From: Tricholoma matsutake
Taxonomy: Eukaryota; Basidiomycota; Agaricomycetes; Agaricales; Tricholomataceae
Direction: 5' to 3'
Assembly (NCBI GenBank): GCA_026075535.2
Contig: AP026546.1
Coordinates: 2,356,001-2,420,000, forward strand
Length of the DNA stretch: 64,000 bases
Position numbers and translations under genes: made by a program. Positions 58,013 through 64,000 of the stretch are shown here, piece after piece. Position 1 is the stretch's first letter; each line of letters opens with the position of its first letter. Below the pieces are notes generated by a model. That model searched no databases. It was not told where the DNA came from and saw only the letters and a program-made list of their open reading frames with translations.

Positions 58013-58910
58013 AACTGCAAGCTGCAACCACACCCACCTACACCACCATCCACTGATGATGACAACCAACCCAATGCGAGGGGCGAGATGATGCGGGACT
58101 CCCGCTACGGGAGGGACTTCCATTTTAGACTTCGCCCCTCCCTCAGGTGGTGAGCTGGAGGGGGTTTCTTGTATCTTAATTCGTAGAATACTACAACAAT
58201 ACAGGTTTTATTTTACTTCCATGCCTGAAATGAGCCCGTAACACTCGTATTAAGCTACAAATTATGTGAAGATCTTTTAACTTTTAAGTAATATTCGAAA
58301 ATGCCCTAATTTAAGACAAGTCCGAGGTACGAGGACTCAGCGCGTCGAACGCGTCGAACGCGGGACACATGTAACCGCTGCAACCATCAATCCAACTCGG
58401 TTGCACTAAATCGAGCTGATATCAAACCGACTACTTATCCTTAAATCAAGCTTTAATCGAGCCTAAATTGAATCAGTTCACCTTTAATCAATCCGAGATA
58501 CTTACCCCTCTTATCTCTCACTTATCCCCCAAACCTATGGAATGAGCACAGGCTAAGGCTTGTAACAGAGTGCAAATAGTTCACATATACATATATTCCC
58601 TACTACAGCAGTGCTAGTCCACTATTTCGAAACAAGCACACATTTGGTTACTGCCATGAATCATGCAATCAGCTGTAACTGCCTTCTTGACGTTCTAGGG
58701 GCCAAACGCCGCAACGTCGTGTGGGCGCTCTGCAAAGCTGTCATGGGAAAAACATAGAGGCATATCACAGGGAGTCATCTGGATCTGAAAATTGACGCCC
58801 CCACATACATCCTGTGACTGCTTCGCTGATAAGGCCGGGGGTTGAATGCTAGGACAACCCAAGAATCTCTCATTCTTCCCCATCATCTCCCACTGTTGAA
58901 ACTTTGAACC
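58013..58910. other. Upstream region of the AAA+ gene
   Basis: No gene recognised. Short GTCGAACGCGTCGAACGCGG repeats occur at 58343-58363. The last 100 bases are pyrimidine-rich (CTCATTCTTCCCCATCATCTCCC), common just before fungal start codons, and probably contain the 5' leader of the next gene. Confidence 0.35.
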
Positions 58911-61621
58911 ATGCGTCGCTTTTCAACTCTTGTCACGAAATCATCTCCCCGCCCTCACCCTTGGACTGTGGCGTCTACTAGTAACACTGCTGACGACGAT
59001 GACTCTGACGCGCTGTCAGAGTCGAAGGTGTCTGCGTTTACTGTGACTCGTGACGAATCGTCCCGACCTGCCCCGTCTCTCAAGGTCAAGCGTGTCGATC
59101 ATTATTTCAGTCGATGGACAAAGAGCTGGAAGTATCGAGTAAGCCGTCCTCCACATCTTTTCAGCCTCAATACAATGAATGACACAACATTATCAGAACA
59201 TGGATGCGAAGGTCACTGTGGAGAATATTCCGATCCTGCAGAGCGGGAATAACGATCCTTGGAAGGATTACAGTTTCGTGTATGTAGTCCACTCCTTGGT
59301 GTTTCATTATTCCTTATTTTCATTTTCATAGCATTGTTCGAAAGATGCCTAGACATGAAAACATGGAGCCGACATTCAAAATTGTCATCAAGAGCGAGTA
59401 CATTCTCAAGGCATGCAAGGATGTAATCCAAACCTGGCCAGGGATCTCCTGGAATTCTGATCCTCTTGAGGTTCGCTCTGATCATTGTATATTTATTTCT
59501 TGTCTGATCGACTGAAACCAGCTTGACCCCGAAATATTCCTCACTTTCCTTACTGAGTTCACTGAATACCGCGATGCGCTCTCCAATAAGAAGCCCCACT
59601 CTTCGGATTTAGACATGCACCTCCTCTCCTCCGTCTCCTTGCTCATCTCTACCATTTCCACTGACTACCGCAGCACCATTTCTAAGATCAATCGGCTCAT
59701 TCAGCACGGAGAGATGACTTTTGATTTACTCTACTCTATCCTGGTACCACGCACCTTCTTCGTCGGATCCTGCGCCGTGACCAGGCGGCCCCGGCTCTTC
59801 AAACTTGTCTCATTCACGCGTACCACTGTCGGTGGCATGTCCGTGTACCAGCTGATATGCGAGAATGTGGACCTCATGAACCAGCTCGATACTTTCGTAG
59901 TGGGCCGCGTACACACTGTGATTCTGATAAAATACTTTAAGGGAACTGTGCGCATCCAGTCACTGGATGTGTTTCCGTTGAAGTATCATCCTGATGAGAA
60001 AGGGTTGAAGGAGATGTTGATCACGAGAGGGAAAAAGTGGGCGGCGCTTACTGGAATACACCACAAGCAGTACAACGGTATTGCGGCAATCAAATCTGAC
60101 GATAAAGTTGTGAAGCATAATGTGGGTCCTTGTATTTCGGTTTCGTGTATTGTCACTGAATATTGGTTCTAATAGGTCAAGGGCAGGATTATGATTGATG
60201 CAGGCACGGTTTATTGTTAATTAGCACATCTAAAATACCTAACACCCTCATTTCTAGTCACTTTCCGCCGTCTCAACGCAACCCATCAATTCCCTATTCC
60301 CGCGCCGTCAAAATCCGAACTAGCCATGATGGAACAGGCACACCCAGCAAATCGTACTTATGACTTCCCCGTTGCCCCTCTACCGACGATGCCTCCACCT
60401 CCACGAGTTCCGTTCGGCGGTCAACTTGTGACCCTGAACAATCAATTTGGGAATCGTACGTTCTTTCGTACGATGCAACAATTTTATTTAATTCACATGT
60501 GTACAGGCAATTTAGTGCAAAATGTGACCAACACTGCGAGGAACGCAGATCTATCTGAAGAAGATCTACTTCTTGCTTCGACAACTGTGTATGGATTCAG
60601 CCTTTCCGATAAAGTATGGTGTAAGTATCTTCGTACCCACCTTGTCTTCTGCGCATTGTTCACCTCGGCTGTACGCAGTGGAATTCGACGCCGAGAAAGT
60701 CGAAGATGTGGAGTGGAACGAGGATGCATTTGATAACCTCGTGCTCCCAGCTGACCGGAAGCATCTCCTTCAATCGCTTGTCGAAGCGCACCACCAGGAA
60801 CTTGGATTCGATGACTTCATCAAGGGGAAGGGACATGGGTTGGTCATCAACCTGTTCGGGCCGCCTGGTGTTGGTACGTTCAGATCCTCCGTTTATACTG
60901 GGGAAGCCTGACTTGGCCCCTCCCCCATTCCAGGTAAAACATTCTCAGCAGAAGCCACGAGCGAACATGTTAAGCGCCCACTGTATGTGATTGGAGGCGG
61001 GGATTTGGGTACAAATGCGTCCTCTTTAGACGCAGCGCTCGAGCGTATTTTCGATGTTGCCACAGCATGGAAAGCTATCGTCCTAATTGACGAGGTTGGC
61101 ATTGATTGTTCAACTATCTATCGAGACCTTGGCTGACGATGATGAACGATTACAGGCTGATGTCTTCCTTGAACAACGTTCGCTCCATGATTTAGAGCGT
61201 AACGCCATGGTGGCTGTATTGTACGTCGTTTCCTTCTCATGTACGGAGAGACACCGAATTCCCATTCTTTCACAGCCTCCGACACGTCGAGTACTACAGA
61301 GGCATCCTCTTTCTCACCACCAATCGCGTACAAGTATTCGACGAAGCCTTCCTCTCTCGTATCCATGTTGCCCTGCACTTCCCGCAGCTCTCGCATGCAT
61401 CCAAGGTGCAGATATGGAAGGCGTTCATCACCAAAGCCGGGGCTCAGCATGTAGTAAGCGATGAACAGATTGCGGAGCTGGCAAAACAGGAAGTCAACGG
61501 GCGACAGATTAAGAATGCAGTGCGTACTGCGCATTCGCTGGCGAGAGGAAGGGGAGACCAAGTGTCGTATGTGCATTTGATGGAGACGATGGATGCGATG
61601 AGGGAATTCGTAGGAGTTTGA
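58911..61621 (+). CDS. AAA+ ATPase with N-terminal fungal domain, 722 residues
   Basis: Eleven exons join in one frame: 58911-59138, 59197-59279, 59332-59470, 59522-60121, 60176-60215, 60258-60455, 60507-60620, 60679-60873, 60934-61094, 61156-61220, 61276-61621 (2169 nt with stop). The N-terminal half carries a conserved fungal domain (YRSTISKINRLIQHGEMTF, TTVGGMSVYQLICENVDLM, YNGIAAIKSD), probably DUF7025. The AAA+ core has Walker A GPPGVGKTF (split by an intron), Walker B AIVLIDEADVFLEQR, sensor 1 FLTTNRV, arginine finger FDEAFLSRIH and a C-terminal helical lid VNGRQIKNAVRTA. All catalytic positions are present. It is an ATP-driven remodeller of unknown substrate. The exon 5 donor is the least certain. 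Confidence 0.9.
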
Positions 61622-62290
61622 AGGGTGGAAGGTAAATAGTAATGAGGGAAGCGGCTGCTGAATGAAGATGATACTTTGTACAACACTTTTGTCGCCAGAT
61701 AGTCAATGTGTTTTTATTAACGTTTCGATTCGGTCTCGATCGCACTGGTGCAGGGCACAATTCCTTGTGGGAAGCATCTCAAAGATGCTCTAGCTTTGTT
61801 GTTACAGGACGGCGAGAAGGGATATGTACGTGATGCGCCTCCCGGGGTGGGTTGTGCAGCGCCCTTATCTTTCTTTCCATTTCTACCCGCCATCCTCTTG
61901 TCTAAGGCCAAAATTGCTCATGTACCGGTTCACAAGGTCAATGCTGTACGTTAACACTACTGCACCCACCTTTTGTACCGCTCCAAAATCCTTGCCAAAT
62001 CTTTGGCACATTGTTGAAATCTTGCTGACAGATAAGGCTCCAACTGTTCTATCTATATAACCATTTTACATGGTTTATACCGTATATGTTTACATACATG
62101 TATACCCAAGCCATGTATACCAGGAGATCCATTCATGACAAAGCACGACTGGTGATTTCCGGGACACGGCATGTTAGTGGCATGGACCATTGCTATCAAA
62201 TTTGAATCAACTGCGCTCCAGCGCGGTGAATTGAAATGAAAGATTACAAGTACAACACCTGCAGTAGGACCCCTCACTGGGACAGATCAC
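61622..62290. other. Downstream region, no assigned gene
   Basis: Short ORFs overlap on both strands at 61717-61960 (minus MAGRNGKKDKGAAQPTPGG; plus CGKHLKDALALLLQDGEKGY). Neither is recognised. The remainder is non-coding with an inverted ATATACCATGTA-like stretch near 62060-62130. Confidence 0.3.
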
Positions 62291-62700
62291 ATGACTTCAT
62301 TACAAACTTCATCGTTGCTCCGCCGTCCACCCTGGATCATCGCAGGGGCTCGCAGCGGTGGTGTGGGGGTGCCGTGGTGGTTTGTTCGTTCGGTCCCCGC
62401 CGTCTTCCGTCGTCGTCCAGTACCTAAAAAAGTTCATCCCCGTTGTGGTTCCTGCTCCTGTCATCCCCCGCCCATCGTCCCTCGTTGTTGCCTGTTAGCA
62501 CCCGCGATCCACCCTGCAAGCAGGGGCTCGCAGCGGTGGCGTGGGGCACCGGGGTTGAGAACGGGGTGTCCTAGGGTTGGTGGGTCCGTCATTATAACAT
62601 ATTCATAACCTAAAATATAGTTGGTTAGCAAAAATACAAAGAAAAAAGAAAAAACTTACCTAGGCCCAAACGACGATACTTAGACATCGTTACCAAACGG
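62291..62700. repeat. Remnant with hAT-type internal modules
   Basis: Two CCACCCTGCAAGCAGGGGCTCGCAGCGG hairpin modules (62327-62356, 62509-62540) are followed by an intron-like block and ACTTACCTAGGCCCAAACGACG (about 62655-62676). This is the internal arrangement of the hAT-like elements in the window, but I find no termini or duplication. Confidence 0.55.
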
Positions 62701-63218
62701 TGAAACTTTCAAGTGGAAAGCAACTGTTTGTTTACGCATCAATGGAACCGAAAACAATCCTTTCGGTCACAATAAGGCAATTCAGTATTTCGTCTAGTAG
62801 CAAGATTAAGATACTCGACATTCATAACAAATAAACGAAGAGAACATAAGGGACAACCAAAAAAGGCCAGGAAAAAAAGCTAATACAGAAACAGAACACG
62901 AGTGTGTATAACGTACAACATGTACGGCTATGAGTATACTACTTGTTTTTTTTTCGGACGTGTAACTAATCGGTAATGGTTGATCGAGATGGAATGGAAC
63001 GCGTTGTCACGGAGTTGTGTCCATATAGATATATGTACATGCACAAAAGAAAACAAGAGCGCGGTGAGTGCAGGGAGAAAGCTCGCAAAGGTATTCGAAA
63101 AAATAGAACAAAGGAGAGAGACCAGTCAACCTAGGGGTGGAGCTAGTGATGTTCCGAGGCTGGCGTAGGGTGATTGTTCTGGGAAAGAGGTTGTACCCAG
63201 CAAGGACTATCCCATTTT
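62701..63218. other. Intergenic region
   Basis: No gene or repeat recognised. It contains the presumed 3' untranslated region of the minus-strand gene to the right. Confidence 0.35.
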
Positions 63219-64000
63219 TTATCCGTCCATACTGAACAACTCGTCATCATCGTCGGGCGTAACCACGGGCCCGCTCAACGGGCTCAGTGGGTGCTGCTGG
63301 TACCTCCCGCCACTCGCGTTCCTCTGCAGCCCCGGCGGACTCATATTGCTTCCGTTATTGATCCCGCTTCCCGTACCATTGCTAATCCCATTATTGGTAC
63401 CATAGTTTCCCTGTCCTCGCGCGGCGGTGGCAGCAGAATATGACAACCTCGAGAACATTGATTCCAATCCAGACGGGTTGCCAGTAGCCCCACTCCCACC
63501 GGTAGGTGGCGGCGACCCTGCGCTCTTCCATCCACCATACGGACCGCTGCTAGGAGCATGGGCATCGGCGGGAGGCGTGCCGCCTCCAAAGATGCTTGCG
63601 GATCCAGGAGATGCTAGGCTCGGCGGTGGTGGTAGGGCGTGGATACGGGAGTACCCCGCGGCGAGGCCCTGTGGGAGACTCTGGCCCGGCGCGTGGGCCT
63701 GCAGCGCGCGCGCGCTTGGGGATAGGAGATGTGTACCGTGGTGTGGATCGTCGGGCTTGAGGGAGGGGGTATTGGTCCCGCTGCCACCTGGGGAGGGGAT
63801 GGCGAGGGAGGTGTGTGGAGGCTGTGGGTGTAGATGGTGGTGGTGCTGTTGTTGTGTGAGGTCGAAGGGGGAGGGTGTAGTGCGATACATATGCTGCGGA
63901 GGCAGGTGCGGGTTGTGTGAGGTATTAGTGGAGGATAGGGTGTTACTGCCTAGGAGGTAGTTGGTGGCGGAATCGTTTGTCCCGGCTGTACTAGTAAACA
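63219..64000 (-). CDS. C-terminal part of a low-complexity protein (runs off right edge)
   Basis: The minus-strand frame is open from the window edge to TAA at 63219-63221, so the Met at 63890 is internal. The sequence is Ser/Thr/Asn-rich at first (TNYLLGSNTLSSTNTSHNPH), then Gln/His-rich (TQQQHHHHLHPQPPH), Pro/Gly-rich, and has a conserved-looking helix GLESMFSRLSYSAATAARGQ. It ends with an acidic tail TPDDDDELFSMDG. Such disordered tails with an acidic, hydrophobic end are common in fungal transcription regulators, but no DNA-binding domain lies in this part, so this is only a possibility. GC content and codon use are higher than in the transposon regions. Confidence 0.7.
   Translation of the reverse strand, partial: FTSTAGTNDSATNYLLGSNTLSSTNTSHNPHLPPQHMYRTTPSPFDLTQQQHHHHLHPQPPHTSLAIPSPGGSGTNTPSLKPDDPHHGTHLLSPSARALQAHAPGQSLPQGLAAGYSRIHALPPPPSLASPGSASIFGGGTPPADAHAPSSGPYGGWKSAGSPPPTGGSGATGNPSGLESMFSRLSYSAATAARGQGNYGTNNGISNGTGSGINNGSNMSPPGLQRNASGGRYQQHPLSPLSGPVVTPDDDDELFSMDG

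Overview
This is nuclear DNA of a filamentous fungus, almost certainly a mushroom-forming basidiomycete (Agaricomycetes). The evidence is short GT-AG introns, chromoviral and other Ty3/gypsy retroelements of agaric type, a Helitron-associated ORF, an F-box/LRR gene and a fungal AAA+ ATPase gene of familiar agaric architecture. Order and genus cannot be fixed from the sequence alone.

Layout. 1-0.7 kb is the coding region of a Helitron-like element running off the left edge. 2.3-5.2 kb is an unrecognised multi-exon gene, and 5.6-7.6 kb a decayed gene resembling a TET/JBP-type 2-oxoglutarate/Fe(II) dioxygenase (all minus strand). 7.6-10.1 kb is an array of short imperfect palindromes with a GTT(G/C)AAC centre; it resumes at 33.4-34.85 kb. 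The 23.3 kb between is one nested insertion. Gypsy element 1 (10120-33427, minus, chromodomain type) carries a 2.0 kb hAT-like element (13924-15967) in its pol gene. Gypsy element 2 (20049-33222) sits inside its 5' LTR. Gypsy 2 in turn carries a 2.4 kb hAT-like element (24380-26785), a long-TIR MITE (29473-30004) and an antisense zinc-cluster-like ORF.

35.1-43.3 kb is an F-box-type gene broken by two insertions. One is a 2.9 kb element with 143-bp direct terminal repeats; the other is a 4.0 kb hAT-like element with an 838-bp relative inside it. 43.4-46.7 kb is a decayed member of a high-copy agaric protein family, split by a solo LTR. 47.1-49.3 kb holds gag and gene fragments. 49.4-54.5 kb is a complex satellite in two opposite orientations, carrying another hAT-like element and a small solo LTR. 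From about 54.6 kb the sequence becomes gene-like: a Cys-rich small protein gene, minor ORFs, a complete 11-exon AAA+ ATPase gene (58911-61621), and the C-terminal end of a low-complexity protein gene that leaves the right edge.

Main themes. (1) Insertions can be removed on paper at their target-site duplications, and this joins the interrupted reading frames. (2) Retroelement copies have decayed mainly by C-to-T/G-to-A changes at CpG: Arg codons have become TGA and catalytic Asp has become Asn, which fits cytosine methylation. (3) The two large hAT-like elements have an unusual shared plan: matching termini, tRNA-like pol III promoter segments near both ends pointing outward, subterminal GGAxTCCA repeats, and internal hairpin and intron-like modules also found in hAT-like elements with different termini.
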